Assembly: GCA_963580455.1 (NCBI GenBank)
Contig: OY756972.1
Location: forward strand, 12,105,001 to 12,169,000
Reading direction: 5' to 3'
DNA length: 64,000 bases
DNA from: Euonymus europaeus
Lineage: Eukaryota > Streptophyta > Magnoliopsida > Celastrales > Celastraceae
The notes under the pieces were generated by a model that was not told the origin of the DNA, did not search any database, and saw nothing but the letters and a program-made list of their open reading frames with translations. This document shows, piece after piece, positions 11,201-24,529 of the stretch; within the stretch, counting starts at the first letter, position 1; each line of letters starts with the position of its first letter. The position numbers and the translations under genes are program-made.

Positions 11201-14200
11201 GACAAATGGACAAAACCGTTAAAAGCTCCTCCATAGAGAGAGTTGAGCAACTTCGGACCATCAAAGGTGCTCGGTGTATAAATTTTATTGTTCTTATTTG
11301 TCAAATTTTACGAGTATAAGCTTCCTAGATTATTTCGACGCCAAAACACCAACTTTCTATGACAAATGGAGAAAACCGTTAAAAGCTCCTCCACAGAGAG
11401 AGTTAAGCAACTTCGGACCATCTACGTTTTTCGATGTACACTTTTTATTGTTCTTATATGTCAAATTTTATGAGTATAAGCTTCCTAGATTATTTCGATG
11501 CCAAAACACCAACTTTCTATGACAAATGGACAAAACCGTTAAAAGCTCCTCCATAGAGAGAGTTGAGCAACTTCGGACCATCAAAGGTGCTCGGTGTATA
11601 AATTTTATTGTTCTTATTTGTCAAATTTTACGAGTATAAGCTTCCTAGATTATTTCGATGCCAAAACACCAACTTTTATGACAAATGGACAAAACCGTTA
11701 AAAGCTCATCCATAGAGAGAGTTGAGCAACATCGGACCATCAAAGTTGCTCGATGTACACTTTTTACTGTTCTTATATGTCAAATTTTATGAGTATAAGC
11801 TTCCTAGATTATTTCGATGCCAAAACACCAACTTTCTATGACAAATGGACAAAACCGTTAAAAGCTCCTCCAAAGAGAGAGGTGAGCAACTTCGGACCAT
11901 CAAAGTTGCTCGGCGTACAATTTTTATTGTTCTTATATTTCAAATTTTACGAGTATAAGCTTCATAGATTATTTCGATGCCAAAACACCAACTTTCTATG
12001 AAAAATGGACAAAATCGTTAAAAGCTCCTCTATAGAAAGAGTTGAGCAACTTCGGACCATCAAAGTTGCCCGGCGTACAATTTTTATTGTTCTTATATGT
12101 CAAATTATACGAGTATAAGCTTCCTTGATTATTTCGGTTCCAAAACACCAACTTTCTATGGCAAATGGACAAAACCGTTAAAAGCTCATCCATAGAGAGA
12201 GTTGAACAACTTCGGACCATCAAAGTTGCTCGGTGTACAATTTTTATTGTTCTTATATGTCAAATTTTAAGAGTATAAGCTTCCTAGATTATTTCGTTGC
12301 CAAAACACCAACTTTCTATGACAAATGGACAAAACCGTTAAAAGCTCCTCCATAGAGAGAGTTGAGCAACTTCGGACAATCAAAGTTCCTCTATGTACAC
12401 TTATTATTGTTCTTCTACGTAAAATTTTATTAATACAAGCTTCCAAGATTATTTCGATTCCAACACACCAACTTTGTATGACATATGGATAAAACCGTTA
12501 AAAGCTCATCCATAGAGAGAGTTGAGCAACATCGGACCATCAAAGTTGCTCGGTGTACAATTTTTATTGTTCTTATATGTCAAATTTTACGAGTATATGC
12601 TTCCTAGATTATTTCGATGCCAAAACACTAACTTTCTATGACAAATGGACAAAACCGTTAAAAGCTCCTCCATAGAGAGAGTTAAGCAACTTCAGACCAT
12701 CAACGTTTCTCGATGTACACTTTTTATTGTTCTTATATGTCAAATTTTATGAGTATAAGCTTGCTAGATTATTTCGATGCCAAAACACCAACTTTCTATG
12801 ACAAATGGACAAAACCGTTAAAAGCTCCTCCATAGAGAGAGTTGAGCAACTTCGGACCATCAAAGGCGCTCGGTGTATAAATTTTATTGTTCTTATTTGT
12901 CAAATTTTACGAGTATAAGCTTCCTAGATTATTTCGACGCCAAAACACCAACTTTCTATGACAAATGGAGAAAACCGTTAAAAGCTCCTCCACAGAGAGA
13001 GTTAAGCAACTTCGGACCATCTACGTTTTTCGATGTACACTTTTTATTGTTCTTATATGTCAAATTTTATGAGTATAAGCTTCCTAGATTATTTCGATGC
13101 CAAAACACCAACTTTCTATGACAAATGGACAAAACCGTTAAAAGCTCCTCCAAAGAGAGAGTTGAGCAACTTCGGACCTTCAAAGTTGCTCGGCGTACAA
13201 TTTTTATTGTTCTTATATTTCAAATTTTACGAGTATAAGCTTTATAGATTATTTCGATGCCAAAACACCAACTTTCTATGAAAAATGGACAAAATCGTTA
13301 GAAGCTCCTCCATAGAGAGAGTTGAGCAACTTCGGACCATCAAAGGTGCTCGGTGTATAAATTTTATTGTTCTTATTTGTCAAATTTTACGAGTATGAGC
13401 TTCCTAAATTATTTCGATGCCAAAACACCAACTTTCTGTGACAAATGGAGAAAACGGTTAAAAGCTCCTCCATAGAGAGAGTTAAGCAACTTCGGACCAT
13501 CAACGTTTCTCGATGTACACTTTTTATTGTTCTTATATGTCAAATTTTACGAGTATAAGCTTCCTAGATTATTTCGATGCCAAAACACTAACTTTCTATG
13601 ACAAATGGAGAAAACCGTTAAAAGCTCCTCCATAGAGAGAGTTAAGCAACTTCGGACCATCAACGTTTCTCGATGTACACTTTTTATTGTTCTTATATGT
13701 CAAATTTTAAGAGTATAAGCTTCCTAGATTATTTCGATGCCAAAACACCAACTTTTATGACAAATGAACAAAACCGTTAAAAGCTCATCCATAGAGAGAG
13801 TTGAGCAACATCGGACCATCAAAGTTGCTCGATGTACACTTTTTACTGTTCTTATATGTCAAATTTTATGAGTATAAGCTTCATAGATTATTTCGATGCC
13901 AAAACACCAACTTTCTATGACAAATGGACAAAACCGTTAAAAGCTCCTCCAAAGAGAGAGATGAGCAACTTCGGACCATCAAAGTTGCTCGGCGTACAAT
14001 TTTTATTGTTCTTATATTTCAAATTTTACGAGTATAAGCTTCATAGATTATTTCGATGCCAAAACACCAACTTTCTATGAAAAATGGACAAAATCGTTAA
14101 AAGCTCCTCCATAGAAAGAGTTGAGCAACTTCGGACCATCAAAGTTGCTCGGCGTACAATTTTTATTGTTCTTATATGTCAAATTATATGAGTATAAGCT

Positions 14201-14311
14201 TCCTTGATTATTTCGGTTCCAAAACACCAACTTTCTATGGCAAATGGACAAAACCGTTAAAAGCTCATCCATAGAGAGAGTTGAACAACTTCGGACCATC
14301 AAAGTTGCTCG

Positions 14312-16222
14312 GTGTACAATTTTTATTGTTCTTATATGTCAAATTTTAAGAGTATAAGCTTCCTAGATTATTTCGTTGCCAAAACACCAACTTTCTATGA
14401 CAAATGGACAAAACCGTTAAAAGCTCCTCCATAGAGAGAGTTGAGCAACTTCGGACAATCAAAGTTCCTCTATGTACACTTTTTATTGTTCTTCTACGTA
14501 AAATTTTATTAATACAAGCTTCCAAGATTATTTCGATTCCAACACACCAACTTTGTATGACATATGGATAAAACCGTTAAAAGCTCATCCATAGAGATAG
14601 TTGAGCAACATCGGACCATCAAAGTTGCTCGGTGTACAATTTTTATTGTTCTTATATGTCAAATTTTACGAGTATATGCTTCCTAGATTATTTTGATGCC
14701 AAAACACTAACTTTCTATGACAAATGGACAAAACCGTTAAAAGCTCCTCCATAGAGAGAGTTAAGCAACTTCAGACCATCAACGTTTCTCGATGTACACT
14801 TTTTATTGTTCTTATATGTCAAATTTTATGAGTATAAGCTTGCTAGATTATTTCGATGCCAAAACACCAACTTTCTATGACAAATGGACAAAACCGTTAA
14901 AAGCTCCTCCATAGAGAGAGTTGAGCAACTTCGGACCATCAAAGGTGCTCGGTGTATAAATTTTATTGTTCTTATTTGTCAAATTTTACGAGTATAAGCT
15001 TCCTAGATTATTTCGACGCCAAAACACCAACTTTCTATGACAAATGGAGAAAACCGTTAAAAGCTCCTCCACAGAGAGAGTTAAGCAACTTCGGACCATC
15101 TACGTTTTTCGATGTACACTTTTTATTGTTCTTATATGTCAAATTTTATGAGTATAAGCTTCCTAGATTATTTCGATGCCAAAACACCAACTTTCTATGA
15201 CAAATGGACAAAACCGTTAAAAGCTCCTCCATAGAGAGAGTTGAGCAACTTCGGACCATCAAAGGTGCTCGGTGTATAAATTTTATTGTTCTTATTTGTC
15301 AAATTTTACGAGTATAAGCTTCCTAGATTATTTCGATGCCAAAACACCAACTTTTATGACAAATGGACAAAACCGTTAAAAGCTCATCCATAGAGAGAGT
15401 TGAGCAACATCGGACCATCAAAGTTGCTCGATGTACACTTTTTACTGTTCTTATATGTCAAATTTTATGAGTATAAGCTTCCTAGATTATTTCGATGCCA
15501 AAACACCAACTTTCTATGACAAATGGACAAAACCGTTAAAAGCTCCTCCAAAGAGAGAGGTGAGCAACTTCGGACCATCAAAGTTGCTCGGCGTACAATT
15601 TTTATTGTTCTTATATTTCAAATTTTACGAGTATAAGCTTCATAGATTATTTCGATGCCAAAACACCAACTTTGTATGAAAAATGGACAAAATCGTTAAA
15701 AGCTCCTCTATAGAAAGAGTTGAGCAACTTCGGACCATCAAAGTTGCTCGGCGTACAATTTTTATTGTTCTTATATGTCAAATTATACGAGTATAAGCTT
15801 CCTTGATTATTTCGGTTCCAAAACACCAACTTTCTATGGCAAATGGACAAAACCGTTAAAAGCTCATCCATAGAGAGAGTTGAACAACTTCGGAACATCA
15901 AAGTTGCTCGGTGTACAATTTTTATTGTTCTTATATGTCAAATTTTAAGAGTATAAGCTTCCTAGATTATTTCGTTGCCAAAACACCAACTTTCTATGAC
16001 AAATGGACAAAACCGTTAAAAGCTCCTCCATAGAGAGAGTTGAGCAACTTCGGACAATCAAAGTTCCTCTATGTACACTTATTATTGTTCTTCTACGTAA
16101 AATTTTATTAATACAAGCTTCCAAGATTATTTCGATTCCAACACACCAACTTTCTATGACATATGGATAAAACCGTTAAAAGCTCATCCATAGAGAGAGT
16201 TGAGCAACATCGGACCATCAAA
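14312..16222 (+). repeat. Mosaic segment rebuilt from two upstream sources
   Basis: 14312-15230 matches 12233-13151 (offset 2079, 13 monomers). At a CTCCTCCATAG/CTCCTCCAAAG difference the best match switches, and 15200-16222 matches 11522-12544 (offset 3678, 23 monomers). It ends where GTTGCTCGG in the source becomes GGTGCTCGG. Shared rare markers are TTTCGTTGCC, GGACAATC and TTATTATTG. Confidence 0.72.
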
Positions 16223-17480
16223 GGTGCTCGGTGTATAAATTTTATTGTTCTTATTTGTCAAATTTTACGAGTATAAGCTTCCTAGATTATTTCGACGCCA
16301 AAACACCAACTTTCTATGACAAATGGAGAAAACCGTTAAAAGCTCCTCCACAGAGAGAGTAAAGCAACTTCGGACCATCTACGTTTTTCGATGTACACTT
16401 TTTATTGTTCTTATATGTCAAATTTTATGAGTATAAGCTTCCTAGATTATTTCGATGCCAAAACACCAACTTTCTATGACAAATGGACAACCGTTAAAAG
16501 CTCCTCCAAAGAGAGAGTTTCGCAACTTCGGACCTTCAAAGTTGCTCGGCGTACAATTTTTATTGTTCTTATATTTCAAATTTTACGAGTATAAGCTTTA
16601 TAGATTATTTCAATGCCAAAACACCAACTTTCTATGAAAAATGGACAAAATCGTTAGAAGCTCCTCCATAGAAAGAGTTGAGCAACTTCGGACCATCAAA
16701 GTTGCTCGGCGTACAATTTTTATTGTTCTTATATGTCAAATTTTAAGAGTATAAGCTTCCTAGATTATTTCGATGCCAAAACACCAACTTTTATGACAAA
16801 TGGACAAAACCGTTAAAAGCTCATCCATAGAGAGAGTTGAGCAACATCGGACCATCAAAGTTGCTCGATGTACACTTTTTACTGTTCTTATATGTCAAAT
16901 TTTATGAGTATAAGCTTCCTAGATTATTTCGATGCCAAAACACCAACTTTCTATGACAAATGGACAAAACCGTTAAAAGCTCCTCCAAAGAGAGAGTTGA
17001 GCAACTTCGGACCTTCAAAGTTGCTCGGCGTACAATTTTTATTGTTCTTATATTTCAAATTTTACGAGTATAAGCTTCATAGATTATTTCGATGCCAAAA
17101 CACCAACTTTCTATGAAAAATGGACAAAATCGTTAAAAGCTCCTCCATAGAAAGAGTTGAGCAACTTCGGACCATCAAAGTTGCTCGGCGTACAATTTTT
17201 ATTGTTCTTATATGTCAAATTATACGAGTATAAGCTTCCTTGATTATTTCGGTTCCAAAACACCAACTTTCTATGGCAAATGGACAAAACCGTTAAAAGC
17301 TCATCCATAGAGAGAGTTGAACAACTTCGGACCATCAAAGTTGCTCGGTGTACAATTTTTATTGTTCTTATATGTCAAATTTTAAGAGTATAAGCTTCCT
17401 AGATTATTTCGTTGCCAAAACACCAACTTTCTATGACAAATGGACAAAACCGTTAAAAGCTCCTCCATAGAGAGAGTTGA
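15479..17480 (+). repeat. Copy 1 of a 2.0-kb block repeated at offset 2557 (16-mer)
   Basis: 15479-17480 matches 18036-20037, and again 21259-23260 through the 3223-bp unit. Diagnostic markers shared by all three are TTTGTATGAAAAATGG (near 15672, 18229, 21452), GAGAGTAAAGC (near 16356, 18913, 22136), a 2-bp deletion giving TGGACAACCG (junctions near 16489, 19046, 22269), and GAGTTTCGCAACTTCGG just after. The right edge is set by GTTGAACAAC at 17481 against GTTGAGCAAC at 20038. Confidence 0.85.
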
Positions 17481-17920
17481 ACAACTTCGGACCATCAAAG
17501 TTGCTCGGTGTACAATTTTTATTGTTCTTATATGTCAAATTTTAAGAGTATAAGCTTCCTAGATTATTTCGTTGCCAAAACACCAACTTTCTATGACAAA
17601 TGGACAAAACCGTTAAAAGCTCCTCCATAGAGAGAGTTGAGCAACTTCGGACAATCAAAGTTCCTCTATGTACACTTTTTATTGTTCTTCTACGTAAAAT
17701 TTTATTAATACAAGCTTCCAAGATTATTTCGATTCCAACACACCAACTTTGTATGACAAATGGACAAAACCGTTAAAAGCTCCTCCATAGAGAGAGTTGA
17801 GCAACTTCGGACAATCAAAGTTCCTCTATGTACACTTTTTATTGTTCTTCTACGTAAAATTTTATTAATACAAGCTTCCAAGATTATTTCGATTCCAACA
17901 CACCAACTTTCTATGACATA
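17321..17920 (+). repeat. Two successive single-monomer (160-bp) tandem duplications
   Basis: 17321-17480 is repeated as 17481-17640 without a difference that I could see. Immediately after, the class C first half at 17601-17760 is repeated at 17761-17920, differing near its end (TTTGTATGACAAA against TTTCTATGACATA). The point lies between the end of the 2557-offset block and the start of the 3223-bp unit. Confidence 0.8.
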
Positions 17921-20338
17921 TGGATAAAACCGTTAAAAGCTCATCCATAGAGAGAGTTGAGCAACATCGGACCATCAAAGTTGCTCGGTGTACAATTTTT
18001 ATTGTTCTTATATGTCAAATTTTACGAGTATGAACTTCCTAGATTATTTCGATGCCAAAACACCAACTTTCTATGACAAATGGACAAAACCGTTAAAAGC
18101 TCCTCCAAAGAGAGAGGTGAGCAACTTCGGACCATCAAAGTTGCTCGGCGTACAATTTTTATTGTTCTTATATTTCAAATTTTACGAGTATAAGCTTCAT
18201 AGATTATTTCGATGCCAAAACACCAACTTTGTATGAAAAATGGACAAAATCGTTAAAAGCTCCTCTATAGAAAGAGTTGAGCAACTTCGGACCATCAAAG
18301 TTGCTCGGCGTACAATTTTTATTGTTCTTATATGTCAAATTATACGAGTATAAGCTTCCTTGATTATTTCGGTTCCAAAACACCAACTTTCTATGGCAAA
18401 TGGACAAAACCGTTAAAAGCTCATCCATAGAGAGAGTTGAACAACTTCGGACCATCAAAGTTGCTCGGTGTACAATTTTTATTGTTCTTATATGTCAAAT
18501 TTTAAGAGTATAAGCTTCCTAGATTATTTCGTTGCCAAAACACCAACTTTCTATGACAAATGGACAAAACCGTTAAAAGCTCCTCCATAGAGAGAGTTGA
18601 GCAACTTCGGACAATCAAAGTTCCTCTATGTACACTTATTATTGTTCTTCTACGTAAAATTTTATTAATACAAGCTTCCAAGATTATTTCGATTCCAACA
18701 CACCAACTTTCTATGACATATGGATAAAACCGTTAAAAGCTCATCCATAGAGAGAGTTGAGCAACATCGGACCATCAAAGGTGCTCGGTGTATAAATTTT
18801 ATTGTTCTTATTTGTCAAATTTTACGAGTATAAGCTTCCTAGATTATTTCGACGCCAAAACACCAACTTTCTATGACAAATGGAGAAAACCGTTAAAAGC
18901 TCCTCCACAGAGAGAGTAAAGCAACTTCGGACCATCTACGTTTTTCGATGTACACTTTTTATTGTTCTTATATGTCAAATTTTATGAGTATAAGCTTCCT
19001 AGATTATTTCGATGCCAAAACACCAACTTTCTATGACAAATGGACAACCGTTAAAAGCTCCTCCAAAGAGAGAGTTTCGCAACTTCGGACCTTCAAAGTT
19101 GCTCGGCGTACAATTTTTATTGTTCTTATATTTCAAATTTTACGAGTATAAGCTTTATAGATTATTTCAATGCCAAAACACCAACTTTCTATGAAAAATG
19201 GACAAAATCGTTAGAAGCTCCTCCATAGAAAGAGTTGAGCAACTTCGGACCATCAAAGTTGCTCGGCGTACAATTTTTATTGTTCTTATATGTCAAATTT
19301 TAAGAGTATAAGCTTCCTAGATTATTTCGATGCCAAAACACCAACTTTTATGACAAATGGACAAAACCGTTAAAAGCTCATCCATAGAGAGAGTTGAGCA
19401 ACATCGGACCATCAAAGTTGCTCGATGTACACTTTTTACTGTTCTTATATGTCAAATTTTATGAGTATAAGCTTCCTAGATTATTTCGATGCCAAAACAC
19501 CAACTTTCTATGACAAATGGACAAAACCGTTAAAAGCTCCTCCAAAGAGAGAGTTGAGCAACTTCGGACCTTCAAAGTTGCTCGGCGTACAATTTTTATT
19601 GTTCTTATATTTCAAATTTTACGAGTATAAGCTTCATAGATTATTTCGATGCCAAAACACCAACTTTCTATGAAAAATGGACAAAATCGTTAAAAGCTCC
19701 TCCATAGAAAGAGTTGAGCAACTTCGGACCATCAAAGTTGCTCGGCGTACAATTTTTATTGTTCTTATATGTCAAATTATACGAGTATAAGCTTCCTTGA
19801 TTATTTCGGTTCCAAAACACCAACTTTCTATGGCAAATGGACAAAACCGTTAAAAGCTCATCCATAGAGAGAGTTGAACAACTTCGGACCATCAAAGTTG
19901 CTCGGTGTACAATTTTTATTGTTCTTATATGTCAAATTTTAAGAGTATAAGCTTCCTAGATTATTTCGTTGCCAAAACACCAACTTTCTATGACAAATGG
20001 ACAAAACCGTTAAAAGCTCCTCCATAGAGAGAGTTGAGCAACTTCGGACAATCAAAGTTCCTCTATGTACACTTTTTATTGTTCTTCTACGTAAAATTTT
20101 ATTAATACAAGCTTCCAAGATTATTTCGATTCCAACACACCAACTTTGTATGACATATGGACAAAACCGTTAAAAGCTCATCCATAGAGAGAGTTGAGCA
20201 ACATCGGACCATCAAAGTTGCTCGGTGTACAATTTTTATTGTTCTTATATGTCAAATTTTACGAGTATATGCTTCCTAGATTATTTCGATGCCAAAACAC
20301 TAACTTTCTATGACAAATGGACAAAACCGTTAAAAGCT

Positions 20339-20390
20339 CCTCCATAGAGAGAGTTGAGCAACATCCTCCATAGAGAGAGTTGAGCAACAT
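20339..20390 (+). repeat. 26-bp tandem duplication inside a monomer
   Basis: The 26-bp segment from CCTCCATAGAG to GAGCAACAT (20339-20364) is repeated perfectly at 20365-20390, so the local monomer is 26 bp too long. It accounts exactly for the non-integer length of the 3223-bp unit. Confidence 0.92.
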
Positions 20391-20934
20391 CGGACCATCA
20401 AAGTTGCTCGATGTACACTTTTTACTGTTCTTATTTGTCAAATTTTATGAGTATAAGCTTCCTAGATTATTTCGATGCCAAAACACCAACTTTCTATGAC
20501 AAATGGACAAAACCGTTAAAAGCTCCTCCAAAGAGAGAGTTGAGCAACTTCGGACCTTCAAAGTTGCTCGGCGTACAAATTTTATTGTTCTTATATTTCA
20601 AATTTTACGAGTATAAGCTTCATAGATTATTTCGATGCCAAAACACCAACTTTCTATGAAAAATGGACAAAATCGTTAAAAGCTCCTCCATAGAAAGAGT
20701 TGAGCAACTTCGGACCATCAAAGTTGCTCGGCGTACAATTTTTATTGTTCTTATATGTCAAATTATACGAGTATAAGCTTCCTTGATTATTTCGGTTCCA
20801 AAACATCAACTTTCTATGGCAAATGGACAAAACCGTTAAAAGCTCATCCATAGAGAGAGTTGAACAACTTCGGACCATCAAAGTTGCTCGGTGTACAATT
20901 TTTATTGTTCTTATATGTCAAATTTTAAGAGTAT

Positions 20935-21254
20935 AAGCTTCCTAGATTATTTCGTTGCCAAAACACCAACTTTCTATGACAAATGGACAAAACCGTTAAA
21001 AGCTCCTCCATAGAGAGAGTTGAGCAACTTCGGACAATCAAAGTTCCTCTATGTACACTTTTTATTGTTCTTCTACGTAAAATTTTATTAATACAAGCTT
21101 CCAAGATTATTTCGATTCCAACACACCAACTTTCTATGACATATGGATAAAACCGTTAAAAGCTCATCCATAGAGAGAGTTGAGCAACATCGGACCATCA
21201 AAGTTGCTCGGTGTACAATTTTTATTGTTCTTATATGTCAAATTTTACGAGTAT
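20935..21254 (+). repeat. Class C composite dimer (exemplar, 2 x 160 bp)
   Basis: Two monomers that travel together. The first has TTTCGTTGCC, then GGACAATCAAAGTTCCTCTA, then TTCTTCTACGTAAAATTTTA and TTAATACAAGCTTCCAAG. The second has TTTCGATTCCAACACACC, then GACATATGGATAAAACC, CTCATCCATAG and GCAACATCGGACC. The TACGTAAAATTTTATTAATA stretch is the most divergent part relative to classes A and B. HindIII sites at 20935 and 21095 show that each half is still 160 bp. Copies recur once or more per higher-order unit. Confidence 0.82.
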
Positions 21255-23561
21255 GAACTTCCTAGATTATTTCAATGCCAAAACACCAACTTTCTGTGAC
21301 AAATGGACAAAACCGTTAAAAGCACCTCCAAAGAGAGAGGTGAGCAACTTCGGACCATCAAAGTTGCTCGGCGTACAATTTTTATTGTTCTTATATTTCA
21401 AATTTTACGAGTATAAGCTTCATAGATTATTTCGATGCCAAAACACCAACTTTGTATGAAAAATGGACAAAATCGTTAAAAGCTCCTCTATAGAAAGAGT
21501 TGAGCAACTTCGGACCATCAAAGTTGCTCGGCGTACAATTTTTATTGTTCTTATATGTCAAATTATACGAGTATAAGCTTCCTTGATTATTTCGGTTCCA
21601 AAACACCAACTTTCTATGGCAAATGGACAAAACCGTTAAAAGCTCATCCATAGAGAGAGTTGAACAACTTCGGACCATCAAAGTTGCTCGGTGTACAATT
21701 TTTATTGTTCTTATATGTCAAATTTTAAGAGTATAAGCTTCCTAGATTATTTCGTTGCCAAAACACCAACTTTCTATGACAAATGGACAAAACCGTTAAA
21801 AGCTCCTCCATAGAGAGAGTTGAGCAACTTCGGACAATCAAAGTTCCTCTATGTACACTTATTATTGTTCTTCTACGTAAAATTTTATTAATACAAGCTT
21901 CCAAGATTATTTCGATTCCAACACACCAACTTTCTATGACATATGGATAAAACCGTTAAAAGCTCATCCATAGAGAGAGTTGAGCAACATCGGACCATCA
22001 AAGGTGCTCGGTGTATAAATTTTATTGTTCTTATTTGTCAAATTTTACGAGTATAAGCTTCCTAGATTATTTCGACGCCAAAACACCAACTTTCTATGAC
22101 AAATGGAGAAAACCGTTAAAAGCTCCTCCACAGAGAGAGTAAAGCAACTTCGGACCATCTACGTTTTTCGATGTACACTTTTTATTGTTCTTATATGTCA
22201 AATTTTATGAGTATAAGCTTCCTAGATTATTTCGATGCCAAAACACCAACTTTCTATGACAAATGGACAACCGTTAAAAGCTCCTCCAAAGAGAGAGTTT
22301 CGCAACTTCGGACCTTCAAAGTTGCTCGGCGTACAATTTTTATTGTTCTTATATTTCAAATTTTACGAGTATAAGCTTTATAGATTATTTCAATGCCAAA
22401 ACACCAACTTTCTATGAAAAATGGACAAAATCGTTAGAAGCTCCTCCATAGAAAGAGTTGAGCAACTTCGGACCATCAAAGTTGCTCGGCGTACAATTTT
22501 TATTGTTCTTATATGTCAAATTTTAAGAGTATAAGCTTCCTAGATTATTTCGATGCCAAAACACCAACTTTTATGACAAATGGACAAAACCGTTAAAAGC
22601 TCATCCATAGAGAGAGTTGAGCAACATCGGACCATCAAAGTTGCTCGATGTACACTTTTTACTGTTCTTATATGTCAAATTTTATGAGTATAAGCTTCCT
22701 AGATTATTTCGATGCCAAAACACCAACTTTCTATGACAAATGGACAAAACCGTTAAAAGCTCCTCCAAAGAGAGAGTTGAGCAACTTCGGACCTTCAAAG
22801 TTGCTCGGCGTACAATTTTTATTGTTCTTATATTTCAAATTTTACGAGTATAAGCTTCATAGATTATTTCGATGCCAAAACACCAACTTTCTATGAAAAA
22901 TGGACAAAATCGTTAAAAGCTCCTCCATAGAAAGAGTTGAGCAACTTCGGACCATCAAAGTTGCTCGGCGTACAATTTTTATTGTTCTTATATGTCAAAT
23001 TATACGAGTATAAGCTTCCTTGATTATTTCGGTTCCAAAACACCAACTTTCTATGGCAAATGGACAAAACCGTTAAAAGCTCATCCATAGAGAGAGTTGA
23101 ACAACTTCGGACCATCAAAGTTGCTCGGTGTACAATTTTTATTGTTCTTATATGTCAAATTTTAAGAGTATAAGCTTCCTAGATTATTTCGTTGCCAAAA
23201 CACCAACTTTCTATGACAAATGGACAAAACCGTTAAAAGCTCCTCCATAGAGAGAGTTGAGCAACTTCGGACAATCAAAGTTCCTCTATGTACACTTTTT
23301 ATTGTTCTTCTACGTAAAATTTTATTAATACAAGCTTCCAAGATTATTTCGATTCCAACACACCAACTTTGTATGACATATGGACAAAACCGTTAAAAGC
23401 TCATCCATAGAGAGAGTTGAGCAACATCGGACCATCAAAGTTGCTCGGTGTACAATTTTTATTGTTCTTATATGTCAAATTTTACGAGTATATGCTTCCT
23501 AGATTATTTCGATGCCAAAACACTAACTTTCTATGACAAATGGACAAAACCGTTAAAAGCT

Positions 23562-23613
23562 CCTCCATAGAGAGAGTTGAGCAACATCCTCCATAGAGAG
23601 AGTTGAGCAACAT
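23562..23613 (+). repeat. 26-bp tandem duplication, second copy
   Basis: Same scar as 20339-20390, 3223 bp downstream (units 23562-23587 and 23588-23613). The scar was therefore present before the 3223-bp unit was duplicated. Confidence 0.92.
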
Positions 23614-24529
23614 CGGACCATCAAAGTTGCTCGATGTACACTTTTTACTGTTCTTATATGTCAAATTTTATGAGTATAAGCTTCCTAGATTATTTCGATG
23701 CCAAAACACCAACTTTCTATGACAAATGGACAAAACCGTTAAAAGCTCCTCCAAAGAGAGAGTTGAGCAACTTCGGACCTTCAAAGTTGCTCGGCGTACA
23801 AATTTTATTGTTCTTATATTTCAAATTTTACGAGTATAAGCTTCATAGATTATTTCGATGCCAAAACACCAACTTTCTATGAAAAATGGACAAAATCGTT
23901 AAAAGCTCCTCCATAGAAAGAGTTGAGCAACTTCGGACCATCAAAGTTGCTCGGCGTACAATTTTTATTGTTCTTATATGTCAAATTATACGAGTATAAG
24001 CTTCCTTGATTATTTCGGTTCCAAAACATCAACTTTCTATGGCAAATGGACAAAACCGTTAAAAGCTCATCCATAGAGAGAGTTGAACAACTTCGGACCA
24101 TCAAAGTTGCTCGGTGTACAATTTTTATTGTTCTTATATGTCAAATTTTAAGAGTATAAGCTTCCTAGATTATTTCGTTGCCAAAACACCAACTTTCTAT
24201 GACAAATGGACAAAACCGTTAAAAGCTCCTCCATAGAGAGAGTTGAGCAACTTCGGACAATCAAAGTTCCTCTATGTACACTTTTTATTGTTCTTCTACG
24301 TAAAATTTTATTAATACAAGCTTCCAAGATTATTTCGATTCCAACACACCAACTTTCTATGACATATGGATAAAACCGTTAAAAGCTCATCCATAGAGAG
24401 AGTTGAGCAACATCGGACCATCAAAGTTGCTCGGTGTACAATTTTTATTGTTCTTATATGTCAAATTTTACGAGTATGAACTTCCTAGATTATTTCGATG
24501 CCAAAACACCAACTTTCTGTGACAAATGG

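Larger units (their letters stand above)
1..14348 (+). repeat. Long-period segmental tandem duplication (8089-bp period)
   Basis: Bases 1-7538 align with 8090-14348 in the same order. The offset is 8089 at the left end. It drops to 6651 after ~9830 because the right copy has one instead of two 1438-bp units. It becomes 6810 after ~11700 because the right copy gained one monomer near 11530-11690. The unit is not an integer multiple of the monomer until two scars are allowed for: a 23-bp duplication (91-136) and an 86-bp deletion (7706-7779) leave 8152 bp, or 51 monomers. The left copy may start before the window. Confidence 0.85.
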
